Of a stretch of 64,000 bases of DNA, positions 42,901 to 52,000 are shown one piece after another; position 1 is the first letter of the stretch; every line of letters starts with the position of its first letter. The translations under genes were made by a program, and so were the position numbers. Under the pieces are notes generated by a model, which was not told the DNA's origin, did no database searches, and saw only the letters and a program-made list of their open reading frames with translations. The stretch lies in contig NZ_JAUWQB010000003.1 of assembly GCF_030611305.1 (NCBI RefSeq), forward strand, positions 1-64,000. Reading direction: 5' to 3'. This DNA comes from Desulfobacula sp. (GTDB lineage: Bacteria; Desulfobacterota; Desulfobacteria; Desulfobacterales; Desulfobacteraceae).

Positions 42901-43270
42901 TTCCTGGTTCACCCCTGTGCTGATAGCAAAAATTGAGCACAGGATATAAAAAACTTTCTGTTTTACCGGAACCGGTTCCCGTAGCTACAATGGTGGATCT
43001 TGGTTTTTCCCCTGAAAGACGTTCAAAGATTTGCTCCTGATGAAGATGGGGTGCAAAACTCATGGGAACATCAATAAAATAATCCGGCCTGCCCGACCCT
43101 TTTTTAAACGGAAGCTGGACAGACAAATAAGGGCCTTTAAACACCTTGTCATCTTCAGATAACAAGTCATCAACAATCCCGTGGAAAAATGGCGTGGACA
43201 CAGGAAAGGTGGTCTTTAAAAAATCCTCTACGCCTTGTTTTAACTGTTGTGAGAGTATGGATGGTATCAT
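36968..43270 (-). CDS. giant DEAD/DEAH helicase with DUF1998/MZB-like zinc region and C-terminal putative nuclease domain
   Basis: About 2100 aa. TIVATGTGSGKTESFLYPVL, VVDELHTFDGAQGSDL, CTPTLEMGIDIGDLSSIIL, QRIGRAGRENGN, CNQNPEKDGCYKCLFAYRR. Start placed at 43270 (ATGA overlap with upstream gene). Confidence 0.92.
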   Translation of the reverse strand: MIPSILSQQLKQGVEDFLKTTFPVSTPFFHGIVDDLLSEDDKVFKGPYLSVQLPFKKGSGRPDYFIDVPMSFAPHLHQEQIFERLSGEKPRSTIVATGTGSGKTESFLYPVLNFCYQHRGEPGIKAIFIYPMNALATDQAGRLATAIYDNPNLKGMVTAGLYVGQSEKEPHMVMGQDFIITHKETLRANPPDILLTNYKMLDYLLIRAKDYPLWSQAVPETLQFLVVDELHTFDGAQGSDLACLVRRLKARLNTPKDFLCCIGTSATLGSEEQKDCLVEYAREVFGEPFDENAVITESRISPGEFLEKSMITRVDLVAPDLMDRLNPGVYDNFKAYALMQYQLWFDEIILEKDFEDMEWRFELGEKLKGHSFFQNLLKVLKGESKSYGDILFELEKCTADLKSLAPAHKINLFASLLTLVSIARIKINDTIFPFLHVRYQHWMRELRRMVGEVSAKPCINFADDLNEEQLKKHLPLIHCRDCNSMGWAGLKREMDNEINPDLQSFYIAFFKNDPKVTFIFPEKKNSTQFFMDGLFNSLCTDCLHLVSGSDKKDCPNCGGSKMIPVFIPNTKIRRNDRIFGTHNCPYCGGYNSLTILGSRAASLTSVLIAQLYSSTFNDDKKLLTFSDSVQDAAHRAGFFEGRTFRFNFRGALQHFIEDTKEISLDQVSEKFIRYWSDKMDENRFISTFLAPNMAWLPDYAKLKKDGILPKGSDLKHQVHKRIEWEIYSEYGFRTRIGRTLEKTSSSIVHVNPVLLDAMSQKLLEILKNEIGGFEKLNTKSVKLFLSGFLTHLKNVGGLYYTELDAFIERWGEPYIINRIPWMPNFSINARTPAFLTAKKSYRFDQIFSKKNSRMTWYEFWADKCFSPFYPLVGELIRSIYEFTLKSLVEDKILYEHKINNEPVWGIYPKSFNVSKDVIQFTCRECSHNLSVSLQEQTFWENAYCIRQNCPGTYTLMDTGPDYYGKLYASGDIERIFAAEHTGLLERDVRETLEKDFKRKDRNPWDPNLLSCTPTLEMGIDIGDLSSIILCSVPPAQANYLQRIGRAGRENGNSLNYTVANASPHDLYFFADPKAMISGQIEPPGIFLNASAVLERQFTAFCFDKWVENGISDNAIPQQLRHVLSNLVPVDINKFPHSFLNFIETNQTIILDEFIQLFSKTLTSESILFLKKFVRGNDESEGSLAYRIIDQLAYHYKARESLKKKVYALNAKIRKKKREKAKDKNYEKELGELVIEKKGLHSLVTRINDKHTLNFFTDEGLLPNYAFPQAGVMLRSIIHRRKAKTQEQGSNYDIFTYDFERPAVSAISELAPASTFYAGGRKVVIDQVDLSVSEVEIWRLCDKCSFMAIEGTISEYSSCPQCGSPLWSDAGQKRNMLRMRQMFATTSDRESRISDDNDERNTSFFNKQMVVGFKETDITDAYKVKTDDLPFGFEFLSKANFREINFGEKEEIGEKVSIAGLELPRKGFLICKYCGKIQDRKGEIKHSLTCPSRKKDSEKNLADCVYLYREFASEAIMMLLPIISLESSDKKLHSFIAALHLGLKQMFGGNIDHIQTALHEEPVAGSSHRKQFIVIYDTVPGGTGYLKQLMRSKKPLMIVFEKAIEVLKSCSCNQNPEKDGCYKCLFAYRRNYTMSGTSRDTAIEMLSEILKYKDLLIQTKTLKDIKINSLFDSVLEARFIEALRRVKKENLPVSLKKEVVNGKPGYFYKIGDRAWYIELQVDLGQPDGVLVKSRADFVFRPARAREGLQPIAVFTDGFAFHKDRIGKDMHQRCAIAQSNNFYVWSLSWKDIENQYKNQNSFFENYTHIQKEEKILKYNQLTELYEIKNLRKTNNIDSFEWLIRFLVNPDAEKWSCHAFIHGLIHLDNVTYGTSEGESKWFENLETRFPVEVNEIIKDAFEVKQDQWFYGLFQPKLKNSFLQISIAVQKDAIQTNKASEMYIACRLEDLDEFQENKEFEVAWNGFLRLYNLFQFIPHSYFITGQDMANGVAYKGFRDTEPEDVSGTKSEWDEVFELVDPALHKLIKQLAEMNCSVPEAGFELVDGKGQIVAEAELGWIEKRVAFLLSSQIEFTSIFQKAGWKVAMIDDVLNNKAEYIDLLSD

Positions 43271-44688
43271 TTGAGCTTCACCAGCACTTTCCAATATCCG
43301 CCCTTTGTAGAACCAACTCTTTTTAACGCCCCCATTTTTTTTAGTTTTTCCATATTATTTTGTATGTTTCTCAAAGTGATTCCTACAATTTCAGACAAAT
43401 TTTCCTGGGTAAGTTTTCTATTTTTTTTTATGCTCTTTAAAATCAAGATTTGATTTTTGGACAGACTGATTTTTTTTTCTACGTCGTTTGTGATGTTTCT
43501 TACGTCTTTTCTTACGTCGTTTGTGATGTTTCTTACGTCTTTTTCTAGGTCGTTAGACTCTTTTACAGGGTCTTTTTCCAGGTCGTATGACCGTGTATCC
43601 AATAATTCGACCCTGAAAAAATCTCCAATCTCACTGATTTTGTAGGTCGCTGTCTTTAATTCTTTAAGTTGTTTTCTGATGCGAATAAACCCGGTGCCGT
43701 ATTTTTCAATATCTCCTGTCAAAAAAAAGGCTTCTGCCACAATCTTATTCCGGATGGAAGAGATATAATCATCCTTTTCCAGGTCCTTGAGGGTAAGCTT
43801 GCCGAATAAGGTTCCAGGATTTGAAAAGATGATCCGGTTATCAAAGATTTTAATCACAATATCAGTGGAGTGTTTATAATCCCTGTGCACCACAGCATTT
43901 AATAAAAATTCCCTGATCACGTCTAAGGGATACTGCCATACTTCCTTACGCTCAAGGCTCCCGTCAAATTCATAGGAAAGATTGATATGTTTTTTAATAA
44001 AAATCATTGCCTCTTCAAGAGCAGTCAAAAGCGGTGCTTTAATCAAAAGATCGTCTATAATGGTATCTTCTGCTTTAAAACGGCCAATATGAATTGAATA
44101 CCCGTGATTCCCGAATAAGAGCATACCGGCAAGAGTGGTTTTGCCGGCTTTGATGAATTTAAGCTTGGTCATATTGGTCGCCATGTCATCGAGAAGGCTT
44201 ATCCGTCCTTTGGAGTTCACCTTTTCAATGAATTTTTCCATGAGTGTTGTATCAAGATCAGGCAGGCTTTCATCAACTATATGGGCATCAAAGGAGATAT
44301 CAAGGCTCTGCTGCCGAAGGTCAACGATCTCCTCCAGGCTTAACATGTGATTGCTGTTTTTAACCCGCTTGTAATATCTGTTTTTATAAGCAACCGGCTT
44401 TACAGGATATTCATTTATCTCAAGTACCAATATGGTCTTGCCGTCAACTTCATAAGTATCAGAATGGGGAAGAAGCTGGGGATAGGTAGATGTCTTGATG
44501 TCATTGAGGTATTTTTGTTCTGTCTCAGCTCCCAACTCAATACCTTTGACCTTCCCTTTATCATCCAGGCCCAGGATAACCTTTCCACCCCTGGTATTGG
44601 CAAAGGCCACCAAAGTGATAATCACTTCTTTTCCAAAGGTTGATTTAAATTCAACCTTCCGGGATTCTTTTAAATTTTTAAAATCCAT
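43267..44688 (-). CDS. AlbA_2 / HATPase_c_4 / HTH protein
   Basis: ESRKVEFKSTFGKEVIITLVAFANTRGGKVILGLDDKGKVKG (AlbA_2), REFLLNAVVHRDYKHSTDIVIKIFDNRIIFSNPG (HATPase_c_4), C-terminal winged HTH. Confidence 0.88.
   Translation of the reverse strand: MDFKNLKESRKVEFKSTFGKEVIITLVAFANTRGGKVILGLDDKGKVKGIELGAETEQKYLNDIKTSTYPQLLPHSDTYEVDGKTILVLEINEYPVKPVAYKNRYYKRVKNSNHMLSLEEIVDLRQQSLDISFDAHIVDESLPDLDTTLMEKFIEKVNSKGRISLLDDMATNMTKLKFIKAGKTTLAGMLLFGNHGYSIHIGRFKAEDTIIDDLLIKAPLLTALEEAMIFIKKHINLSYEFDGSLERKEVWQYPLDVIREFLLNAVVHRDYKHSTDIVIKIFDNRIIFSNPGTLFGKLTLKDLEKDDYISSIRNKIVAEAFFLTGDIEKYGTGFIRIRKQLKELKTATYKISEIGDFFRVELLDTRSYDLEKDPVKESNDLEKDVRNITNDVRKDVRNITNDVEKKISLSKNQILILKSIKKNRKLTQENLSEIVGITLRNIQNNMEKLKKMGALKRVGSTKGGYWKVLVKLK
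43481..43546. repeat. 33-bp tandem duplication inside the AlbA_2 gene
   Basis: acgtcgtttgtgatgtttcttacgtctttt... occurs twice head-to-tail (43481 and 43514), encoding DVRNITNDVRK/DVRNITNDVEK. Confidence 0.85.
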
Positions 44689-44728
44689 ATGATTCCCCTG
44701 CTTTAGCCCCTATTTGCGGGATTCTTGA

Positions 44729-44758
44729 GATGTTCCCGAAATCTATTTCGGGAACATC
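44729..44758. promoter_or_regulatory. inverted repeat in the intergenic region within the defence operon
   Basis: GATGTTCCCGAAAT-CT-ATTTCGGGAACATC: perfect 14-bp arms with a 2-nt centre. No T tract follows on the minus strand. Confidence 0.6.
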
Positions 44759-44856
44759 CCGGCTTAAAATTGATTTTTTCAATCTTTTCAATCAGTTATC
44801 CTCAATAGCGGTGTAACCACCGTGACCGACTGAACTCACTGATTTCTTTATGCGAA

Positions 44857-46731
44857 TTATTCATTCTCACTTTCCATTATCACCTCATTATTTTCAAACC
44901 AGTCTTGGTGAATAGCAAAGTGCTTTACGGCATCTGGATTTTTTGTGTAAGCAACAATTGCTAAACTTTTTTCTGCTCTACTACAAGTTACATAGAAAAA
45001 TCTACGTGTTCTATCAATACCGGTTTCTTTACCTTCTGATTCATTTTTTATATCTGTTGTAGTACGACTTTTTGCTCCAAAGAGTTTTTCATAGCTAAAC
45101 AAAAATCCCCGTGCTTCGGCATCATCCAAAATTACCATTACACGAGGAAATTCTAATCCTTTAATGCCTTGATGGGTTCCAAATGCTGAATTGTCAGAAA
45201 TATAATCAGCGTATTTTTCTAATTGCGTGAATTGACAGTTTAATGCTCCTTCCCAAGCATCAATACTTTTATCATTATCATTTTTTGAATTATCTTCAAA
45301 AGTTTTATCTGAACGATCAACAATCATTGCAAATTGATCAGGAAGAGTAAAAATGTTTAATTCTCTAATTTTTCTTAAAATATCTAAAAGAGATGGTTCT
45401 GATTTATTGTTCCATAGCATTAATAGTGTTTCTAATGCTGTATTTGCATTTTTTATTTGCTCAATAGGACTATCACAACCTTTTAGGAAATTTTTATCCA
45501 GCAATGGAGAGTATTTTTTCATTATCTGTGCAACAGCAAATTCATCGCCCAATTGTTTGGCTTTAATCAGCGGTAAAACTTCACGAATAAAAAATGGAAT
45601 ACCTGTCATGCTGCCATCAAGCAATCCAGTTGAATCACTTGTGGATTTATATAGAGGTTCAAAAAAATCAATAAATCCGCTTCTTCTTGCTGCCATATGA
45701 TGTTCAAGCGTTAAGGTTTTAACCGCTGAATGCAAATTTTTCCAAGAGTCATCGTTTGTAAATTCAGACATTTGTTCAGAAATCTGTTTTTCTATGGCCT
45801 GCTTATCCAATTCAATATTTGAATCAACAATGAAGATACGAACGACACCCTCAATATTTGTACTTGCAGGTTCCTGTATCTGTCCATCAACATCTGACCT
45901 TATTTTATTAATAAGTGTAATAACTCGCCTTGGACACCTGTAATTAATTACCTTTTTGGGTGTTTCCCAAGAATCGGGAATATTAGTTCCCAAATCAAGT
46001 TTCCCGTCAGTGTAAATTCGTTGCATAGTATCCCCAAACAATCCCAACACAAATTTGTCTTGATGGATTGTTTGAATTGTAAAAAATGCTTCTATCAATT
46101 CTTTTTTTGTATCTTGACTCTCGTCAATAAGCAATATTGGATATTTCTTAATAAGAATCTGTTGCATCAATGGCTTATTCGATAGAAAAACTGATGCTAT
46201 TTTAATCACTTCTGCATGGTTTAACGAATCACGGGAACTATTTGTACCATTCGGATTGTATGTAAATGATTTGATTTTATCCAAGGTCTCTAATCTTTTT
46301 TTCTTCGACTCAATTTTTGAGGCTCTATCACTTGCAGCTTTTGTTCCTAATCGTCCTTTACGCTGTTTTTCTTCAAGATCAGATATTACATTTTGGGTAT
46401 CACTACGAATCCATCCTTTAATGTCCCTCTGAAATGGCCGAATCAATTCCCAAGAAAAACTATGTATCGTTGAAACAGCAAAGTTTGAATCAAACTCAAG
46501 ACGTCTTTTGATCTCATCGCTGGCAGCATTAGTATACGTGATTATTGCCACTTTTTGACCGCTAATTTTTAAATGATGAATATTTTCTTTTTTAAATTTT
46601 TTTAGGACTTCTACAAGCGACCGGGTTTTTCCTGAACCAGCTCCAGCAAAAAGAAAAAAACTAGTTGGCTTTTCTAAATTTAAACAGGAATATATTTGAT
46701 CATCAACACTGATGGAGGAGTTACTCATCAA
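44857..46731 (-). CDS. UvrD-like SF1 helicase, GajB-like
   Basis: SFFLFAGAGSGKTRSLVEVL, VAIITYTNAASDEIKRRL, ILLIDESQDTKKE, GDTMQRIYTDGK, HQGIKGLEFPRVMVILDD, RRFFYVTCSRAEKSLAIV. Overlaps the OLD gene. Confidence 0.85.
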   Translation of the reverse strand: MMSNSSISVDDQIYSCLNLEKPTSFFLFAGAGSGKTRSLVEVLKKFKKENIHHLKISGQKVAIITYTNAASDEIKRRLEFDSNFAVSTIHSFSWELIRPFQRDIKGWIRSDTQNVISDLEEKQRKGRLGTKAASDRASKIESKKKRLETLDKIKSFTYNPNGTNSSRDSLNHAEVIKIASVFLSNKPLMQQILIKKYPILLIDESQDTKKELIEAFFTIQTIHQDKFVLGLFGDTMQRIYTDGKLDLGTNIPDSWETPKKVINYRCPRRVITLINKIRSDVDGQIQEPASTNIEGVVRIFIVDSNIELDKQAIEKQISEQMSEFTNDDSWKNLHSAVKTLTLEHHMAARRSGFIDFFEPLYKSTSDSTGLLDGSMTGIPFFIREVLPLIKAKQLGDEFAVAQIMKKYSPLLDKNFLKGCDSPIEQIKNANTALETLLMLWNNKSEPSLLDILRKIRELNIFTLPDQFAMIVDRSDKTFEDNSKNDNDKSIDAWEGALNCQFTQLEKYADYISDNSAFGTHQGIKGLEFPRVMVILDDAEARGFLFSYEKLFGAKSRTTTDIKNESEGKETGIDRTRRFFYVTCSRAEKSLAIVAYTKNPDAVKHFAIHQDWFENNEVIMESENE

Positions 46732-48982
46732 GAACCTCCTGTGATGTTGTACCTGAGCCTAAATAGTCGTTATCCTTATATTCTAATTTTTCTTGCAACC
46801 ATTCTAATCCTTCGGCAATATATTTCGGAGGTTCAATTCCGCTTGGTTCTTGAAGATATAAAAGATCCAAAGCCATTTCTGCTTTTTTCCCAGTACCAAG
46901 GGCATCAAACATTGCGGTCATAGCTTCAGGTAAGGTCGGTTTTGATAGTGCCTCCGACATTTTTTTTATAAGTCCGGTTGGTTTGGTCAAATCCCTGAAC
47001 AGTTCAACATTAGAAAAAGTTAAAGCATCTTCAAAAGTATATGGGATAACCTCCTGGTTTTTATTGTCCCATGTAATTTTAAACGGATACTGATAGGCAA
47101 CTCGGACTAAAGCGTTCTCGGAGACTTTTTTATCCATAGGAAAATCCAACAATTCATCCAGATTTTCTTTTTGAGGTATCCAGTTCTTAAGAGTGTAATT
47201 ACCCGATCTATAACTTTTGTTTCGCTCAGGTTGAATTTTGTTGATACTGTCACTATTAATAGAATCAATATCTGTTATGACAAGAGTAATTAAACCTAAA
47301 TCTTCGATTAATGGTTTCAGCCTATGGGCATGACTTCCTCCTATTTCAAGAATCGTTATATATCGAGAATCTAGTTCAGGATATTTTTGAGATATAAAAT
47401 GGGGGAAAAGGATACGCTCAGCCGGTCCCTCCACTAAAATAACTGCATCTGCAAAAAACAAATCACAATGTGTTGTTTTTAAGTAGCGAGTCGCAAACTT
47501 GGATGTGTCATCTTCCTGTCCGAAGGTTTTCGATAAGTTAACAACTGTAGCATTAGGTACTTCATTTTTATTGTTAGCCGGATTCTTGCGAAAATATCTC
47601 AAACATCCAAAATCATTTTCGTGTGCTATATGGCTTGAATGCGTGCTGACAATCATTTGTGTTGAATGTTTTGCTGAATCTTTTAAATTCTTATGATTAC
47701 GCAATACATTGTAAGCTTTTTTTATAAATACCTGCTGCACTTGTGCGTGTAAATGGGCTTCTGGCTCTTCAATGAAAACAAGATGTAATGGTTCGATGAT
47801 ATTGTCAACTGTTTCAAGAGATTTGCCAGCTTTTCCTTTTCTCATCCATTCATCTCTAAAGCGAATTAATTTAAACACCATGGAAACAAGATTTTGATAA
47901 CCTAGCCCATTATATTTTTCAGGAAGAAAAAGAGGTGGCTCCTTAGTAGAATTTTTGCCCTTTGTTATACTAAATTGCACGGCACTATCATGACTAAGGC
48001 CATCAATTGGATTGATTTTACTGGTTAATGTAATTTGAGGATCACTAAATCCCGGATAGCCAAGACTTTCCAATTCAGATATTGCAGACCTAAAGCTTGT
48101 TTTAAGTTTTTTATCAAATTCATTTTTTGCATTTTCGATAGCAGTCAATGCATCTAAGTCACCTAAAGTTGGTTGTTCATAAGGGTTAAGGTGCTTGTCA
48201 AAATAGCCTCTAAGTTGACTGGACAAATTGCCGATACTATTTCCAGAATTGGTTATATCGGATGTTTTTGCATCAGAAAAACCTCTTTGAGCATTTATAA
48301 TATCTATTTTAAAAAGACCTTTAAACGGTTCTATATCAAGAGATACAAAATTATCTGGTAATTTTTGTAAATTAGCTACACCGTCAACAGGATCAGCAAG
48401 CTTTGACGGGTCAAGCAAATAAGGTTTAATTTTAAAGCGACTATATAAACGTTTCTCTAAAAATTCCTTCAGGGACTGAGGCCATAATGATAGTTTGGTT
48501 TCGCTACTATTTTTTAAAGCTGTTTCAGTGGCAGAATTAAAAGCTTCTTTAAATTCCTTATATAATTTTTCAATATCTCTTGGTTCAAAACTTAGACGAA
48601 CCCCAAGTGTCCCTCCATTCCAAGAAAGAGTAGGAATAAGATGGCTTACATAGTGAATTTGGCTCATATCAACATCAATCCAGATGTCAATAGAAGGGAG
48701 GAATGATAGCCATTGGCCGATATCCAAATTAAGCTCTGCCGAGTTGTTACACTTAACCCAAGTAGAGCCTATTTCATTTATACCATACCAGTTAGAAAGA
48801 GTTATGTCGGTCGTCGTTATTTCTTTATGTCGGTTTTGTTTAAGGAATAGTATCAATGCATCCATTGCAGATGTTTTGCCACTATTATTAGCACCTACTA
48901 AAACTGTCTCTTTGTCACCAAATTCGATGCGACATGATTTCAACTTTCTGAAATTCTGTATTTCAACAAATTTAATTTTCAT
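46721..48982 (-). CDS. OLD-family ATPase with TOPRIM nuclease domain, GajA-like
   Basis: Walker A LVGANNSGKTSAMDAL, Walker B region LVFIEEPEAHLHAQVQQVFI, TOPRIM-like FADAVILVEGPAERILFPHF...ILEIGGSHAHRLKPLIEDLGLITLVITDIDS. Confidence 0.88.
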   Translation of the reverse strand: MKIKFVEIQNFRKLKSCRIEFGDKETVLVGANNSGKTSAMDALILFLKQNRHKEITTTDITLSNWYGINEIGSTWVKCNNSAELNLDIGQWLSFLPSIDIWIDVDMSQIHYVSHLIPTLSWNGGTLGVRLSFEPRDIEKLYKEFKEAFNSATETALKNSSETKLSLWPQSLKEFLEKRLYSRFKIKPYLLDPSKLADPVDGVANLQKLPDNFVSLDIEPFKGLFKIDIINAQRGFSDAKTSDITNSGNSIGNLSSQLRGYFDKHLNPYEQPTLGDLDALTAIENAKNEFDKKLKTSFRSAISELESLGYPGFSDPQITLTSKINPIDGLSHDSAVQFSITKGKNSTKEPPLFLPEKYNGLGYQNLVSMVFKLIRFRDEWMRKGKAGKSLETVDNIIEPLHLVFIEEPEAHLHAQVQQVFIKKAYNVLRNHKNLKDSAKHSTQMIVSTHSSHIAHENDFGCLRYFRKNPANNKNEVPNATVVNLSKTFGQEDDTSKFATRYLKTTHCDLFFADAVILVEGPAERILFPHFISQKYPELDSRYITILEIGGSHAHRLKPLIEDLGLITLVITDIDSINSDSINKIQPERNKSYRSGNYTLKNWIPQKENLDELLDFPMDKKVSENALVRVAYQYPFKITWDNKNQEVIPYTFEDALTFSNVELFRDLTKPTGLIKKMSEALSKPTLPEAMTAMFDALGTGKKAEMALDLLYLQEPSGIEPPKYIAEGLEWLQEKLEYKDNDYLGSGTTSQEVLDE

Positions 48983-49029
48983 ATTTTAATGTCCATTGTT
49001 AATTCCTTTTCTTTAACTTGGCCCATTTC

Positions 49030-52000
49030 TTAACTAATTTTTAAACGTCTTGCAAATTCGTTCCAGACTTCCTCATAATCCTTTTCCCGATCACACCGGT
49101 CGAAGGGGGCTTCATATGCAATGGTTCTCTCTTTTGGTCCTACGGGTAAAGTGTCATCCATAATCGTTCGTTCCACTGTGCCGGGTTCCATATCTTTGAT
49201 TTCATCCCATTCCGAACGGGAAAATCCAACACCAGGCAGCCCCTTGCTGGAAGTGAAAACGATTCTGCCGTTTTGGTCGTACCATGTGTCAGATTCATAT
49301 TGCCGCATAACTGGAAATTGAACCCGATATATGGTTTTTAGTTCCTTCAGGGTCAGGCCCAAAGCCATGGAAGTAAGAACATCAATCTCTACTAACGCCT
49401 GTCTGCGTGCATAATCTGTGCGCAGGGCAATATTTCTTTGCCATTCAGGAGTGAGACTTTTAAAGTGATCGTTTGAAAGGCGGGGGTCGGCTTTTGCCCA
49501 GTAATCGACAATAAAAGAATCTTTCCAGCAATTGTCCCATAGGCCTTTAAAATGTTTTGTAATACATTGAAGTAAAAGAGATCTAAGATGAAGCTCTAAC
49601 CGAAATTTTTCATTGCACAATATCGGTAATTGATTGATAAGCGTAATATTGGCATGCCCCATCCCCGTAGTTTTAACCCTAAAATCAACAGGTAAAGAAA
49701 GAGAAAAACAATATAAATCCAACATCGTTTTTAAATTTTTAAAACACAACGCTATTATGGTATTAATATGGGCAACATCTTTAGGAATTATGGCAGAAAT
49801 GAGCGTTCTTTCCCCTGACTGGCTTAACATTTCTCTGTTAATATACCTATAAAACGTTGACACTGGTTTTTTATCTTCCCACAAGACGCGGGGTGTTTTC
49901 TTAATGTAATGATCATTATCACAATTCGGGATATAATTTGAACGAGGCAAATAATTATCAGGGAGAATCGTTAAATCAAGTACATCATAATCTGAATTTT
50001 TTGTGCATTTTTCACGCGGTGATTTATTGAATGGGTTCCCTAAAAAAAAATGAGGGCCTGATAGTATCCACTGAGAGTCTTTCTTAGGGAAAGTCGTTTC
50101 ACGACGGATTGTTCCGTCACTTTGCGATGTAGTTTCATTCCAATGCTGGGTAGGATGAATGTCATTATCTAAATCTTTAAGCTTTTTTGGATTTTCCGCA
50201 AATTTTTGCAACACGCTTATCAGTTGATGGGAATGTAATGCCGGGAGTCGAGCTTGGAGAGAAGGGGTACCATCTTTATCATACATCTTAGAAAACAATC
50301 TTAATTCTACTTCCGTCGTTTGTATTATTCGGTCATGATGGCCTTTAATATTCCATTTGTTTGCATCGTCTTTAATTCCAGGGATCAGTCCTTGCCAGTT
50401 ATGATCAAAACAAGAGTACACTGTTTTGGGTGCAAATAAATTTGCAATATGGAGAAAATTGGGTTTTATCGGATTGTTTTTATAAATATTGATACTGAAT
50501 TTCGCATGATGGTCAACTTCAGGAAAAAGCTTCAGTTCATTTTGAAATTGAAAATGGGTTCTTAATCTTGGATAGACTTCTTCTCGAAAAATGCCACCAT
50601 TTGGGTCATCATATATTCCTTCTGGATGCAAAAAACCAGATATCCCATTTTTATTCTCTATCATCCAGGCTTGGGGAAGGAAACATTTATAAAGATTGGC
50701 TTTCATACCTAACAATTGGGGGTAATTCTGATAACCGTTCAGGAAATTCTGGGTGCCGTCGGCTGCTTCAAATTCGTTTAAATACGAACTTTTTAAATCA
50801 AACTGATCAATGGTTTCAGCTCTCAGATCATTGAGTTTTGAGGCAGAGTATTTCCTTAAAACAAACTGGGGCTCTGCATCGCCCAGCACACCGGCTTCCT
50901 TCCATTCCACTTTTATCCAGGGCGGATTACCCAACACAAGATCAAACCCGCCTTTTTCTTCAAAGATATCTGCAAACTCAAGTTCCCAGTGCAGGAACCT
51001 GTATTTAACACCAAGACTTTTTATCAGCCCCAGCCGTTCATTTTCCCGGCAGAGCCTGTCCACATCCACAAACCCGAATTCATCCATAAAGTTTAAATTC
51101 TGCTGTTTAGGCTGGGTTTCAGGGAAAAGTGACATTTCCTCTTCAACCCTGAACCCGGAATCATATACATTGCCTTCCAGGATTAAAGACAGTTCCAGCA
51201 GCATTTCATACCGGGTTGGCAGCAGATCTGCCTTTTCAATGGGCCAGAACCATAGTGCGCACCAGTAATTCATTACCAGGCGCAGTCTTCGATAGAAACT
51301 TGAATTCCGGATATTTTCCGACATCAATTCCTGGTTGTAGACTTTGTCCTTCCATTTATTGTCAGTAAATTTTTTGTCTTGTGGCTTTTGGCCAAACACA
51401 TGGATGGAATCTGTTGTTCTTTTGCGCATTATTTTCAGCTCATCAGCATGGCGTTTCCAGAGTTTATCAATGGATTCTGACAATCTTTCTAATTGACCAA
51501 TCTCACCTCTTGTAAAAGGCTTTATAAACTCTTTTTTCCACTCCTTGATGGTTTCTATTTCATCGAATGCCAATTTTTTGATGACCTTGTCTTTATAGCT
51601 GGCCATGCCCCTGTCCGGGAGAAGAAAATGGTATATATGGCTTTCAGGTCTTTTTTTGCCGGGATGAACCCTTGTCGGAACTTCATCTAACCACAGCGGG
51701 GCGGTTCTCCGACTTTTTTTAAGCAGCAATGAAGCAAATACCTGTTTTCGTGCGCCGATAAGGGAATTTCCGCAGACCAGCTGCATTCCAAACCAGGGAA
51801 CATAGGCACCCTCATGGATGGTGTTCAGCCACAAAGAAACTTCGGCAAGCTCCACAGCTGTTGGATTGAGGTCAATCCCGAATACATTATTGTCTGCAAG
51901 GAACATTTTGACCTTCTGTTTTTCCAGAATATAGTCTTCATGGGGAATCATCTGGTTCAGCTCTTTTTGTTTCATCTGAAGATATTCTTCTGCAAGCTGA

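Noticed and set aside
50810-51268. 152-aa plus-strand ORF antisense to the giant methylase
   Set aside because: Ser/Pro-rich antisense reading frame inside a well-supported coding gene.
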